From Collinsella sp. AF08-23 (lineage in GTDB: Bacteria > Actinomycetota > Coriobacteriia > Coriobacteriales > Coriobacteriaceae): a stretch of DNA of 64,000 nucleotides. The stretch spans positions 62,001 through 126,000 of the forward strand of contig NZ_QUHV01000006.1 in the NCBI RefSeq assembly GCF_003479805.1, in the 5' to 3' direction. The notes under the pieces were generated by a model. It saw only the letters and a program-made list of their open reading frames with translations. It did no database searches and was not told where the DNA came from. Each line of letters opens with the position of its first letter. The stretch's first letter is position 1. This document shows, piece by piece, positions 19,103-30,168 of the stretch. Both the position numbers and the translations under genes were made by a program.

Positions 19103-20614
19103 TTAGTTGTAGCTCACCGTCTGCTGCGAGTCCTTGACCACGACGTCGTGGGCACCGCCCTCGACGATGGAGGTGGCGGACACGAGCGTGAGGCGAGCCT
19201 TGTCCTGCAGCTCGGGGATGGAGAGCGCGCCACAGTTGCACATAGTGGACTTGACCTTGTACAGGGTACCGTTCACGCCATCCTTGAGCGAGCCGGCGTA
19301 AGGCACGTAGGAGTCGACGCCCTCGACGAAGGACAACTTCTGGGCGCCGCCCAGATCGTAGCGCTGCCAGTTGCGGGCGCGCGCGGAGCCCTCGCCCCAG
19401 TACTCTTTCATATACTGGCCGTTGACGTTCACGCGGGAGGTCGGAGACTCGTCGAAGCGAGCAAAGTAACGGCCGAGCATGAGGAAGTCGGCACCCATGG
19501 CGAGCGCGAGGGTCATGTGGTAGTCGTAGACGATGCCGCCGTCGGAGCACACGGGCACGTAGACGCCGGTCTCCTCGAAGTACTCGTCGCGGGCGCGGCA
19601 GACGTCGATCAGCGCGGTGGCCTGGCCGCGGCCGATGCCCTTGGTCTCTCGGGTGATGCAGATGGAGCCGCCGCCGATGCCGACCTTGATGAAGTCGGCG
19701 CCGCAGTCGGCCAAAAAGCGGAAGCCGTCGGCGTCGACGACGTTGCCGGCACCGACCTTGACGGAATCGCCGTAGTTGGCGCGAATCCACTCGATGGTGC
19801 GCTTCTGCCACTCGGAGTAGCCCTCGGAGGAGTCGATGCACAGGACGTCCGCACCGGCCTCGACGAGCAGCGGCACACGCTCGGCGTAGTCGCGAGTGTT
19901 GATGCCGGCGCCGACCATGTAGCGCTTGTTGGCGTCGAGCAGCTCGTTGGGGTTGGTCTTGTGGGAATCGTAGTCCTTGCGGAACACGATGCCGACGAGA
20001 TGGTCGTTGTCGTCCACGACGGGCAGGGCGTTGAGCTTCTTGTCCCAGATGAGGTCGTTCGCATCCTTGAGGGTGATGTCCTTGTCGCCCACGATGAGCT
20101 CGGCGCGGGGCGTCATGAACTCGGCGACCTTCTTGGAGTGGTCGTCGCGGCTGGGGCGATAATCGCGGCTCGTCACGATGCCGAGCAGCTTGCCGCGAGG
20201 CGTGCCGTCGTCGGTGACGGGCATGGTGGAGTGGCCCGTCTTGTCCTTGAGGGCGATGACCTGCTCCATGGTCATGTCGGGCGTGAGGGTGGAATCGGAC
20301 TCGACGAAGCCCGCCTTGTGGTCCTTGACCGCTTTGACCATGGCGGCCTCGGACTCGGGGGTCTGGGAGCCGTAGATGAAGGAGATGCCGCCCTCGGTGG
20401 CAAGGGCAACGCCCATGTCAACGCCGGAAACGGACTGCATGATGGCGGAGACCATCGGGATGTTGAGAGTGATCTCGGGCTCCTCACCGCGCTTGAAGCG
20501 CGTCAGAGGGGTCTTGAGGGAAACATTATTGGGAATGCACTCCGAGGATGAGTACCCGGGGACGAGCAGATACTCAGAGAAAGTGTGGGACTCACCAGGG
20601 AAAAACGTTGCCAT
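19103..20614 (-). CDS. guaB: IMP dehydrogenase
   Basis: 503 residues from ATG 20614, preceded by AAGGAG; the frame runs 17 codons further but without homology. Oxidises IMP to XMP with NAD+, the first committed step of GMP synthesis. The TIM barrel begins [20 protein letters not shown]. Two CBS repeats are inserted around residues 95-225 ([40 protein letters not shown]). The catalytic loop is [17 protein letters not shown], with Cys as the nucleophile. The flap and the end ([14 protein letters not shown]) complete the enzyme. It appears to be a single-gene unit divergent from the HTH gene at 20841. Confidence 0.94.
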   Translation of the reverse strand: MATFFPGESHTFSEYLLVPGYSSSECIPNNVSLKTPLTRFKRGEEPEITLNIPMVSAIMQSVSGVDMGVALATEGGISFIYGSQTPESEAAMVKAVKDHKAGFVESDSTLTPDMTMEQVIALKDKTGHSTMPVTDDGTPRGKLLGIVTSRDYRPSRDDHSKKVAEFMTPRAELIVGDKDITLKDANDLIWDKKLNALPVVDDNDHLVGIVFRKDYDSHKTNPNELLDANKRYMVGAGINTRDYAERVPLLVEAGADVLCIDSSEGYSEWQKRTIEWIRANYGDSVKVGAGNVVDADGFRFLADCGADFIKVGIGGGSICITRETKGIGRGQATALIDVCRARDEYFEETGVYVPVCSDGGIVYDYHMTLALAMGADFLMLGRYFARFDESPTSRVNVNGQYMKEYWGEGSARARNWQRYDLGGAQKLSFVEGVDSYVPYAGSLKDGVNGTLYKVKSTMCNCGALSIPELQDKARLTLVSATSIVEGGAHDVVVKDSQQTVSYN

Positions 20615-20840
20615 GTCGCTCCTTCGACTCACTGCTACCGGCGTATGCGGCGACCATCGCGCCACGCGCCTTTGGCGCCCAATATAAGTGGTGCGTATTG
20701 TATCGCAGACCCACTGCTACAATGACTGTCGTTGCAAGACTTCAAAGGGTCTGCCCATCTGGGCCCTTCGCAGGCGCGCGAGCGCCGCGTTTATCCGCGA
20801 GCCGCTGCAAACAAGCCCGCCCAACACACTTGGAGATTCC

Positions 20841-21176
20841 ATGCCGCTGTCCGCCCATGCCCGACTCACCATCTCCGACGACGCGCGCGACCTCCCCGGC
20901 GCGTTCGGGGGCGGTTGCGCGGCGCTGCTCGAAGGGGTGGCGGAGGAGGGCTCGCTCAACCGTGCGGCGAAGCGCATGGGTATGGCCTACTCCAAGGCTT
21001 GGCGCATCGTGCGCGAGGCGGAGGGGCATCTGGGCTGCGAGCTCTTGGTGCGCGACGGCGCGCGTGGCTCTCGCCTCACGCCCGAGGGCGAACGCGCACT
21101 CCTGGCATATCGGACCCTCCAGAGCGAGATCGATGAGCTCATTTTGATGCGCATGCCCGAGCTGTTTAGGTCCTGA
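20841..21176 (+). CDS. ModE-like winged helix-turn-helix regulator
   Basis: 111 residues from ATG 20841, preceded by TTGGAG. The single LysR-type HTH resembles the N-terminal DNA-binding domain of the molybdate regulator ModE: GVAEEGSLNRAAKRMGMAYS, KAWRIVREAEGHLGCELLVR and GSRLTPEGERALLAYRTLQS. The molybdate-binding TOBE domain of full ModE is absent, as in many short stand-alone members. A molybdate ABC transporter is at the right end of this window, but 40 kb away, so regulation of molybdenum genes is only a guess. It is transcribed divergently from guaB. Confidence 0.85.
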   Translation: MPLSAHARLTISDDARDLPGAFGGGCAALLEGVAEEGSLNRAAKRMGMAYSKAWRIVREAEGHLGCELLVRDGARGSRLTPEGERALLAYRTLQSEIDELILMRMPELFRS

Positions 21177-21201
21177 CCGGAAATCATCAAAGCATCATCG
21201 C

Positions 21202-21325
21202 GAAATGTTGCAGTGAAATTGGGGGGCGCTGAGATATCACCCTTAATCCACTCATTGAAAGTGCAGGTAGGCAGCGCACCGACATTATTCGCAATCAACA
21301 CGTCCCTGCTTTACTGCAACATTTC
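21202..21325. repeat. Inverted-repeat element, left flank of the 21384-22586 gene
   Basis: A 124-base unit has perfect 13-base terminal arms, GAAATGTTGCAGT at 21202-21214 and ACTGCAACATTTC at 21313-21325. A second unit with the same ends lies on the other side of the nuclease-domain gene (22676-22796). The interiors share GGCAGC and a CGACATTAT-CGCA block. It fills the gap between two convergent genes, starting 26 bases after the HTH gene. Confidence 0.85.
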
Positions 21326-21383
21326 TCCAACCTTCGATCCGAATGTGCCGCACACTTGTAATCGCTCCCGCGGTCACGCCCGA

Positions 21384-22586
21384 TCAAAAACGAAATGCCA
21401 TCACCTGACGATGGAGCTCCTTCCGCTGTTCGCAGAACGCTCGAGTCCGTGGAGCCTCCCGAAATCCGAGGACATCGGCGAACGACAGGCAAATCGTCTC
21501 GAAGCTCTCGAAATCGTCCATCTGCTCATACGCCACGTCCAAAACGCGATAGCCCATCGCCTCCAACGCGGCGCGACGGCCAGACTCGAGGGAGAATCCG
21601 CGCTCATCTGCGTGGAATGCGACGCCGTTCAGCTCGATGTCGACCTTGAGATCTGGCCACAACTCGTCGCAAGAGCACCAAGACCTGCCCGCCAGCTTCC
21701 TGAGCTCGGGCAGGAAACTCACACGCCTGTTCAGGAAGGGCCGAGGCCACGAATCGCCGCCGAGGGACACGGGAGCGAACTGCATGATGGCGAATTTCGC
21801 CTCGAGCGGCGACGCGGCGCCGTCGAGCACGAGCCTTGCCGCCTGGAGGGCCTTGCGCGCAACCGGGACTCCCCGCTCGACGCAGCGAGCGAAGTATCCC
21901 GTCAACTCATCGGCCGTCGTCAAAGGAGGGCGCGCCCACATATCGGAGCGCCGGCCGGTCGAGGTCGTCGCTTGGCGCCAGGAGTGGGACTCGCCGCCGG
22001 CATCGATAAACAAGAGACGTTTACCAGACTCGTCGTAGCAAGCATTGCAGTATGGCCCTGAACTGGCGGCGTAGACGGCACGCCCTCCCCTCTCGAGTTC
22101 GCCCTCGGCGTCCCGCAAGGCGTTGAGCACGGCACGGGACTGGGGCGTCTCATGAAACACCGCGAACAAGCCACAGGCTTCCATCATGAGAAGCCCGAGC
22201 TCCACCACGCTCCGTCCGCGTGCCAGCTCGAGAAACAGCTGCGGTACGGACGGTACCATCAAACCGCCGCCGAGGGAGATAAGCTCGTCTGGATCCTGGT
22301 GTCTGGGAAGTCTGCGCGGAATGACGAGCCCATTCGGACGCATCGAGGACGGCTCCGTCGGACACAGCTCCAGTGGCAGTGGAATTCCCATCAAGTCGCT
22401 TTCTGCCCGCAGGCGGACCATGCGCGTCGCATGGCTCTCATTCGGGCAGGGCCTGGTCAAAAGTCGATAAAGCCGCTCGCCCTCCTCCGAGCCGTCGTGG
22501 AAGACCGCTGGGTCGACCCGAGCGCGCACCACCTGCAATGGCGTCCGATAATACGAAAGCGCACTCATGCCATGCAGTACCGGCAT
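21384..22586 (-). CDS. Putative AbiEi-like protein with C-terminal DUF559/Vsr-like nuclease domain
   Basis: 400 residues from ATG 22586 (MPVLHGMSALSYYRT), preceded by GGGGA; ATG 22568 is an alternative. The N-terminal 200 residues resemble proteins with an AbiEi-type antitoxin-like domain (ELISLGGGLMVPSVPQLFLE). The C-terminal part at about 314-355 (DIELNGVAFHADERGFSLES, GRRAALEAMGYRVLDVAYEQ) has the D-x-E...H...R pattern of DUF559/Vsr-like endonucleases. The linker SPLEAKFAIMQFAPVSLGGD is shared with the gene at 28683 (SPAEAKVAALLTLPARWGGK), so the two are paralogues. It is bracketed by inverted repeats with identical ends. Function is unknown; defence or repeat mobilisation are possibilities. 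Confidence 0.8.
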   Translation of the reverse strand: MPVLHGMSALSYYRTPLQVVRARVDPAVFHDGSEEGERLYRLLTRPCPNESHATRMVRLRAESDLMGIPLPLELCPTEPSSMRPNGLVIPRRLPRHQDPDELISLGGGLMVPSVPQLFLELARGRSVVELGLLMMEACGLFAVFHETPQSRAVLNALRDAEGELERGGRAVYAASSGPYCNACYDESGKRLLFIDAGGESHSWRQATTSTGRRSDMWARPPLTTADELTGYFARCVERGVPVARKALQAARLVLDGAASPLEAKFAIMQFAPVSLGGDSWPRPFLNRRVSFLPELRKLAGRSWCSCDELWPDLKVDIELNGVAFHADERGFSLESGRRAALEAMGYRVLDVAYEQMDDFESFETICLSFADVLGFREAPRTRAFCEQRKELHRQVMAFRF

Positions 22587-22675
22587 ACATTCCCCAATCC
22601 CCAAGCACTTAAAGCGCAAAGACCCGCGAGCACCCGATTGAGAAGGCCCGCGGTCGAGATAACGCACGGCAATGA

Positions 22676-22796
22676 GAAATGTTGCAGTTAATCAGAGGGA
22701 GGCTACGGGCAAAAGGCCGGCAGCTCGACATTATCGCAGGTAGTCGATATGCAGGGAAACGCGTGTACCTGAAAGGACGTCCATTCACTGCAACAT
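22676..22796. repeat. Inverted-repeat element, right flank of the 21384-22586 gene
   Basis: A 121-base unit begins with GAAATGTTGCAGT (22676-22688), identical to the left end of the 21202 unit. It ends with ACTGCAACAT (22787-22796), matching ten of the 13 right-arm bases. It lies 89 bases upstream of the nuclease-domain gene start. With the copy at 21202-21325 it frames that gene completely. Confidence 0.85.
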
Positions 22797-22914
22797 AACG
22801 AAATATGCCGAACCGCACAGAGCCGCAAGCGCTCCCAATAGGAGTCGTATACCCGGTTCGTGAGGTGCGAAACGGAAGAATCGTGCGACGCGGTAAAGGA
22901 AAGTGCGCCCCTCG

Positions 22915-23490
22915 CTAGCGCCCGAGGAAAGCCTTGAGCCCAATAAAAACGAGCACGCCGCCTCCGGCGATCTCCGCACGCGGTCCGAAACGCTCTCCCA
23001 GCCTTCGGCCGACAGCCAAAACGAGCAGGCAGCATAGAAGCGTGGCCAAGCCAATCATTCCGCAGTAGAGCACAACATCTTTCCCCTCCGCGGCGAAGCT
23101 CACGCCCACCACGAACGCGTCGATCGCCGTAGCGACCGCCTCCAGGCCGATCGTTGCCCAGGTGAGCCTCGTGGCGGGGCACGACTCGGGCTCACGCAGC
23201 TCGCGCACCGACTCGACAATCATCTTGCCGCCAACAAATACGAGAATGACAAGGGAGACGATGCCGGCATAGCGCTCGATGTATTCGGCAATGAGGGTGC
23301 CGCCGAGATACCCCAAGACGGGCATACCCATCTGGAACAGGGCGAACGCGATGGACATGCCGAGCTTTTTCGACATCGGCATGTCGGGTTCGCACAGGCT
23401 GTTGGACAGGGTGACCGCCATGGCGTCCATGGCGAGGGCGATGCCGAGGACAGCTGCCTCGATGAGGGATGCAGTGGTGATGGCAGGCAT
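22915..23490 (-). CDS. mntP: Manganese efflux pump MntP
   Basis: 191 residues from ATG 23490, preceded by GGAGG at good spacing. MntP exports Mn2+ from the cytoplasm and belongs to the LysE-like superfamily. Six membrane segments are visible, with the two conserved intramembrane aspartates in ALAMDAMAVTLSNS and TAIDAFVVGVSFA, and GGKMIVESVRE between them. Length is normal for the family. In other bacteria mntP is controlled by MntR or a Mn riboswitch. Here I do not find the yybP-ykoY riboswitch core; instead a long perfect inverted repeat lies 45 bases upstream. Confidence 0.95.
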   Translation of the reverse strand: MPAITTASLIEAAVLGIALAMDAMAVTLSNSLCEPDMPMSKKLGMSIAFALFQMGMPVLGYLGGTLIAEYIERYAGIVSLVILVFVGGKMIVESVRELREPESCPATRLTWATIGLEAVATAIDAFVVGVSFAAEGKDVVLYCGMIGLATLLCCLLVLAVGRRLGERFGPRAEIAGGGVLVFIGLKAFLGR

Positions 23491-23534
23491 GGGAGACCTC
23501 CAAAATACACAGGCGGGTAATCGAGAAACGATGA

Positions 23535-23596
23535 TTGGTAGCACACGTCGATAAAACTTCGCGAATCAGTGAAGCTTTATCGACGTGTGCTACCAA
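23535..23596. repeat. Perfect 21-base inverted repeat upstream of mntP
   Basis: A left arm at 23535-23555 (TTGGTAGCACACGTCGATAA then A) is perfectly complementary to the right arm at 23576-23596. The stem continues with CTTC/GAAG inside. There is no T run on either side, so it is not a standard terminator. It lies between the stop of the 23695 gene and the mntP start and could be an operator, an mRNA structure or a solo mobile repeat. Confidence 0.8.
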
Positions 23597-23694
23597 GGGA
23601 GCGAGACAAGCAGGCAACCGAGCTCCGCGATAGCAAAGTCGGACTGAATTCAGCCGATCAATCGGCCCGCTTGCGCTTATCTCGCCCGCCCGAT

Positions 23695-24627
23695 TTACGG
23701 CTCAGGGGGATTGCAGAACCAGCGCATCGCCTGGTCGAGGTCATCGGCAATCACAAGAGGGTTGTCGAGACCGGCAAATATGCGAACCGCCCGACCATCC
23801 GCCCCATCGCGCGCATGGAGGCGGGTGTGACGCCCACCGGCGGGACGGGCTCGCCCGTTGAGTTCGCAACGCTCGATGAACTCCCCCGCCGTAACGCCCC
23901 ACTGCTCCGGAAGCTCGAAATCGACAGCCGGGCCAAAGCCGTGCATGAGGACCCGAGTGGCCAGATCATGATCGGGGTGACACAGCAGGCCCGGATACGC
24001 AACCGAGCCGAGTCCCTCGCAACATGAGAGATATTCCGCAAGGGCGCGGGCGTGGTCGAAATGCCGCTGCATGCGCTCGGGTGCCGAATCAAGCCCTTGG
24101 GCAATTGCATCCAGATCCGCGGCGGAAAGCCGGTCCCCCGCAACGGGCAGCACCCCTCGTGAGGAAACGGCAACGACCTTGCGGCTCAAGCATCCGGCAG
24201 CAATTCGATCGAGCCCCTCGAGCTGCACATCGGCGCCAAGATCAAACGCGTGGCACCCGAAATGAGACGGCACGGTGATGTCCGCGAACAGCCTGCCGCC
24301 TGCATCGTGGACATCGGCGGCAACGGAACGAACGTCCGCCACACGCAGCCCCGCACCGCCAATCATGTCAATCAGCACGTCGCCGGAACCCATAACACCA
24401 GAGTGAGCGCAGAGGCTCGCAACATGATCGGCATAAACAAAAGCGGCGGCCTTAGCAGAGACCACCCCCGCATACCGAGCCTCGAGCTCCAGCTGGGTCG
24501 TCACTGCCAAGACCGCCTTTCGCGACACGCCGTTAAATGAGTGGACAGTATACCCCAAGCCCCACGCTGATGAGGTCGCGGGAACGATACCTTCGATTCG
24601 AAGCACCCTTAATCGGCCAAAACGCAT
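23695..24627 (-). CDS. Degenerate Cys/Met-metabolism (transsulfuration-type) fold protein lacking the PLP lysine
   Basis: About 310 residues; start uncertain (ATG 24627 or 24648, no clear ribosome site). The overall pattern follows cystathionine gamma-synthase/beta-lyase-type enzymes: IVPATSSAWGL, an LE.R.A stretch (LELEARYAGVVSAKAAAFVY), GGRLFADITVPSHF where VDNTFATP is expected, FDLGADVQLEGLDRIAAG, HPDHDLATRVLMHGFGPAVD and the end IFAGLDNPLVIADDLDQAMR. The Schiff-base lysine normally found in SATK after GAD is replaced (EGLDR), and the Asn of the DNT motif is also absent. It is therefore probably not an active PLP enzyme. It is shorter than the usual 380-400 residues. Confidence 0.6.
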   Translation of the reverse strand: MRFGRLRVLRIEGIVPATSSAWGLGYTVHSFNGVSRKAVLAVTTQLELEARYAGVVSAKAAAFVYADHVASLCAHSGVMGSGDVLIDMIGGAGLRVADVRSVAADVHDAGGRLFADITVPSHFGCHAFDLGADVQLEGLDRIAAGCLSRKVVAVSSRGVLPVAGDRLSAADLDAIAQGLDSAPERMQRHFDHARALAEYLSCCEGLGSVAYPGLLCHPDHDLATRVLMHGFGPAVDFELPEQWGVTAGEFIERCELNGRARPAGGRHTRLHARDGADGRAVRIFAGLDNPLVIADDLDQAMRWFCNPPEP

Positions 24628-24690
24628 GCGGGCGCCAGGTGAACGCATGCCCACCGGGCGCCCGTAGAGCGAAATCTATGAACCTAACTT

Positions 24691-26451
<1,761 letters not shown>

Positions 26452-26667
26452 ATGAGTACCTTCCTTATAAGGTGTATGACCTGAATGGCTGTCTAAGTGT
26501 ACCCGTTTTCATATGGGGATGCGTTTCCAAACGAAGACGTCATGCGCAAGCCGACTTCTCCCCTATTGGCTCCCCATTTGAAAGCGCACCCGCCATCGGG
26601 ATGCGATGACGGGTGCGGATCGGCGCGCGGCAAGAGACCCCATGCGCTGTATGGGGCGCAGACGCAC

Positions 26668-27099
26668 CTACTGGATGTGAGTTCGGCAGTACGGGCAAAC
26701 TTTCCAATGAGCCTCGAGCGGCTTCTTGCAGGTGGGGCACACGTTGCGAACCTGCGTGTTGCAGACGGGGCAAACGATAAAGTCCTTCTCGATGGTGGTT
26801 CCGCAATTGGGGCAGTTGCCGTACTGGGCAAGCTGACGCTCGCGAAGTGCCATCTCGAGCTCCTGCTCCTCGCGATCGGAGGCGTACATGCCGGGACGCA
26901 TGACCAGATAGGCGATCAGACCGACAAACGGAATGAGGGCAAGCAGACCCCACGCCCAAAATGCCTGCACACCGCGACGTTTGGCGTCGATGAAGACGTA
27001 AGCGACGGAAAGCAGGTAAAGGGCGATGACGAACGCGATGAAAACATAGACGACCATCATCAGTTGAGGCGATATGAGCTCCTCGATGTACTTGGACAT
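26668..27099 (-). CDS. Membrane protein with C-terminal double zinc ribbon
   Basis: 143 residues from ATG 27099 (MSKYIEELISPQLMMVVYVF). Two membrane segments at about residues 10-35 (MMVVYVFIAFVIALYLLSVA) and 45-68 (FWAWGLLALIPFVGLIAYLV) are followed by a charged helix (ASDREEQELEMALRERQLAQ). The soluble C-terminal part has four Cys pairs: CPNC, CPVC, CPTC and CPYC, forming two zinc ribbons of the kind found in many small membrane proteins. No specific function is known. It stands alone upstream of thrS. Confidence 0.8.
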   Translation of the reverse strand: MSKYIEELISPQLMMVVYVFIAFVIALYLLSVAYVFIDAKRRGVQAFWAWGLLALIPFVGLIAYLVMRPGMYASDREEQELEMALRERQLAQYGNCPNCGTTIEKDFIVCPVCNTQVRNVCPTCKKPLEAHWKVCPYCRTHIQ

Positions 27100-27340
27100 G
27101 CGGACATACCTTTCAGCAGGGTTGCACGACGGCAAAGCTGGTCATAATCGTTCAATATTGTATACCCACGGCGGCCGACACGCACGAATTAACGACCAGG
27201 GGGATGCGCGCGCACGCGAATGACACAGGGGACCCCAGATTCGATAGCACCTAGCCGACGACCGCTCGGGCACACGCAATAGAGTTCCGCTAGACAGCGT
27301 TCTCAACGACTTCCTCGCCTTCAATCTCGCATATGCGCCG
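27100..27340. other. Intergenic region upstream of the zinc-ribbon gene
   Basis: No gene is supported. A GGACCCCAGATTCG stretch at about 27230 shares an 11-base core with the repeat arm at 10017, which may be a decayed copy or chance. The promoter of the leftward zinc-ribbon gene should be here. The paired palindromes begin at 27341. Confidence 0.4.
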
Positions 27341-27417
27341 CGAGAGTTAACTCTCGAAGAACAAAAAGCGCCCGTTCAACGAAAATCGGCTCCGAGAGTT
27401 AACTCTCGGAGCCGATT
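27341..27417. repeat. Paired palindrome element, copy 1
   Basis: Two perfect copies of the 16-base palindrome CGAGAGTTAACTCTCG lie at 27341-27356 and 27393-27408, with 36 bases between them (centres 52 apart). The second is extended by flanking dyad symmetry into a perfect 34-base palindrome (27384-27417). Copies 2 and 3 at 28400 and 29847 have the same spacing. It lies beyond the 3' end of the glycosidase remnant. Confidence 0.9.
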
Positions 27418-27561
27418 CTCCTCATCACCTGACTTGGCCATCAAGATGCGACACACCTTCGAGGAAAGACGACTTGACCAGGTTCATCAAGCCGGTTGAA
27501 CCCACCTTGGCGCCATCCGCAACAGGCACGTAACACGTCAGCCCCAAAGGCAGTCAGGCGC

Positions 27562-28374
<813 letters not shown>

Positions 28375-28399
28375 CAAGGCGCTCGAGCGGACACTTCCG

Positions 28400-28467
28400 C
28401 GAGAGTTGACTCTCGATGCCAGTAAACCGCGGATTGGGCACAAAATGGCTTCGAGAGTTAACTCTCG
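28400..28467. repeat. Paired palindrome element, copy 2
   Basis: CGAGAGTTGACTCTCG at 28400-28415 (one mismatch) and the perfect CGAGAGTTAACTCTCG at 28452-28467 are separated by 36 bases, centres 52 apart. The outer flanks are also inverted (CCGCGAGAG on the left, CTCTCGCGG on the right). It lies between the broken 5' end of the glycosidase remnant and the second nuclease-domain gene. Confidence 0.9.
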
Positions 28468-28682
28468 CGGAGTTTACAGAGCAGGACACTGCACGCCTGT
28501 TGGCCCTTGGGCTTGGACAATACCCGGTAGTAAGCACCGTCAACAACCATGGCAGCATTCTCGCAGCATTCCGGCATGAATCACGCACAACATGTCAGCC
28601 AATGGTATGAGCCCTCCACAGCTCAACGCGATGAATCTCAGTTTCTCGAGACATTCCCTTTTATCGGCCGTACCCTTACAAC
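28468..28682. other. Intergenic region upstream of the second nuclease-domain gene
   Basis: No credible gene is seen. It should hold the promoter of the gene at 28683, but no clear -35/-10 pair stands out. Composition is less GC-rich than the chromosome around it, like the gene that follows. Confidence 0.4.
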
Positions 28683-29687
28683 ATGAAGGCGTTTCTTGTT
28701 GACATATCGGCATTTCAGATCTGGTTTGGCGACCAAGGGGTTATACGCACGAACAACCCGATTGGCCTCGTCGGAGACTACGATCTTGCCGCTTCTCGCC
28801 GAACCGACCTGCCGCTCGACCAAATCGGCAAGCTCGGTCTTCGCGGACAGATTCACGTCGCCGTACCAAACCATGCAAGGCGGCATCATCAAGCCGGCAT
28901 AACCGCCCATGTCATGAGCTCCCCCGCCCCGTGCTCCTTCGTGCGACTCAGCAAAGATGTATACGTTGAGTCACCCGAAGCCACCCTCATTCGCATGGCC
29001 AGCCACCTTGATCATGGTGAGCTGGCAGTCATGGTCAATCAGCTCCTGAGCCACTACCGCATATGCAACGGCGCCATCGTAAGCGCTCGTCCCCTTTCAA
29101 CGGAAGCCCGATTGTTGCAACAACTGAAGCAATCAAAAGGCAAACGTGGAGCCAAGATAGTGCGAACGGCACTTGCATACGCTGTGGTAGGAACTGCCTC
29201 GCCGGCGGAAGCGAAAGTGGCAGCCCTGCTAACCCTTCCCGCGCGATGGGGCGGAAAAGGACTTCCCGTTCCCGAGGCAAACGCGGAGATCACGCTTGTG
29301 CCCTCGACGTCAAGAAGATGCGTCACGACGGATCCCGCCAGCGCTGAGATGGTTATTCGCAATGGAACCAAACGATACGCAGATTATCTCTGGAGAGCCT
29401 GGAAGCTCATCCTCGAATACGACAGCGACGAATTCCACGCTTCACGAGAAAAGCTAGGTGCCGACAGTGCCCGCAGGGCTGAGCTGCAGCGCGCGGGCTA
29501 TACCGTGGTTACTCTCACCAATCGGCAACTGTCCAATAATGAAGAGCTTTCCGTCGTCGTAGGCACCCTTCTGAATAAGATGGGGATGAAGAGCAAAACC
29601 GCCCGGATTGAAAACTACCATGAACTCGAGCGAGAGCTACGTCGTCAGGTATTCTCTTACGATCCTCGAATCATCGGAATGAGCTGA
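28683..29687 (+). CDS. Putative AbiEi-like protein with C-terminal DUF559/Vsr-like nuclease domain (second copy)
   Basis: 334 residues from ATG 28683; no strong ribosome site is visible, so the start is uncertain. Residues 50-115 (IHVAVPNHARRHHQAGITAH, CSFVRLSKDVYVESPEATLI, RMASHLDHGELAVMVNQLLS) match the N-terminal layout of AbiEi-like Coriobacterial proteins. The C-terminal domain at about 244-285 (LEYDSDEFHASREKLGADSA, RRAELQRAGYTVVTLTNRQL) has the E-x-D...H...D..R pattern of DUF559/Vsr-like endonucleases. It is a paralogue of the gene at 21384-22586. Paired palindromes frame it (28400 and 29847). GC is somewhat lower than in neighbours. Function unknown. Confidence 0.8.
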   Translation: MKAFLVDISAFQIWFGDQGVIRTNNPIGLVGDYDLAASRRTDLPLDQIGKLGLRGQIHVAVPNHARRHHQAGITAHVMSSPAPCSFVRLSKDVYVESPEATLIRMASHLDHGELAVMVNQLLSHYRICNGAIVSARPLSTEARLLQQLKQSKGKRGAKIVRTALAYAVVGTASPAEAKVAALLTLPARWGGKGLPVPEANAEITLVPSTSRRCVTTDPASAEMVIRNGTKRYADYLWRAWKLILEYDSDEFHASREKLGADSARRAELQRAGYTVVTLTNRQLSNNEELSVVVGTLLNKMGMKSKTARIENYHELERELRRQVFSYDPRIIGMS

Positions 29688-30168
29688 CGCGCCCTTTGGT
29701 CCGCTCGATGGCGTCGGCACGATTTCGGTACCAAGATAGAAGATGACGCCGCAGCAATCCACTTCTCAGGGCAACAAAGAGCCTCCAAGGCACCCGGCCG
29801 GCAAACTGTCCCCAATCGAGCCCATGAACCACATACGAAATTGCCGCGAGAGTTAACTCTCGAAGAGAGAAATGCGATGAACGCACCGGAAAGATCCGCG
29901 AAAGTTAACTCTCGCGTAAGGAGCACATCGAAAGGCGGCAGTAATGGACACCCTTGCGCACGCCAGCCATGTGACGGCACGCAAGGACGCCGCTTGCGGT
30001 CGGATTCACACGCTCCGCCGAAACGGCATTGCGCAGATAAGCGACAGGCGTAGCATAGCTTATTGACACTTCGTCTACAACGCCTCGAACCCGCGAGAGG
30101 CATGAGAACCCTCGCAGCGCACAGAGCCGAGGCCGACATGTCCCATCGACTTGATGACAGGAGACGCA
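29688..30168. other. Intergenic region before the glycerol operon
   Basis: This region contains copy 3 of the paired palindromes and otherwise no supported gene. A TTGACA at 30063-30068 could be a -35 box for the glycerol operon, but no good -10 box lies 16-18 bases further. A strong ribosome site (AGGAG) ends the region just before 30169. Confidence 0.45.
29847..29914. repeat. Paired palindrome element, copy 3
   Basis: The perfect CGAGAGTTAACTCTCG at 29847-29862 and the one-mismatch copy CGAAAGTTAACTCTCG at 29899-29914 are again separated by exactly 36 bases (centres 52 apart). It lies 160 bases after the stop of the nuclease-domain gene and closes the array of three elements. Confidence 0.9.

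Noticed and set aside
23491..23694. yybP-ykoY manganese riboswitch upstream of mntP
   Set aside because: The conserved core of that riboswitch is not found on the minus strand; only a perfect inverted repeat is present.
26452..26667. T-box leader upstream of thrS
   Set aside because: No TGGNACCGCG-type antiterminator motif on the minus strand and too little space after the zinc-ribbon gene.
28416..28610. Small plus-strand open frame of 64 codons near the second palindrome pair
   Set aside because: No ribosome site, no recognisable domain, and it starts inside the repeat element.
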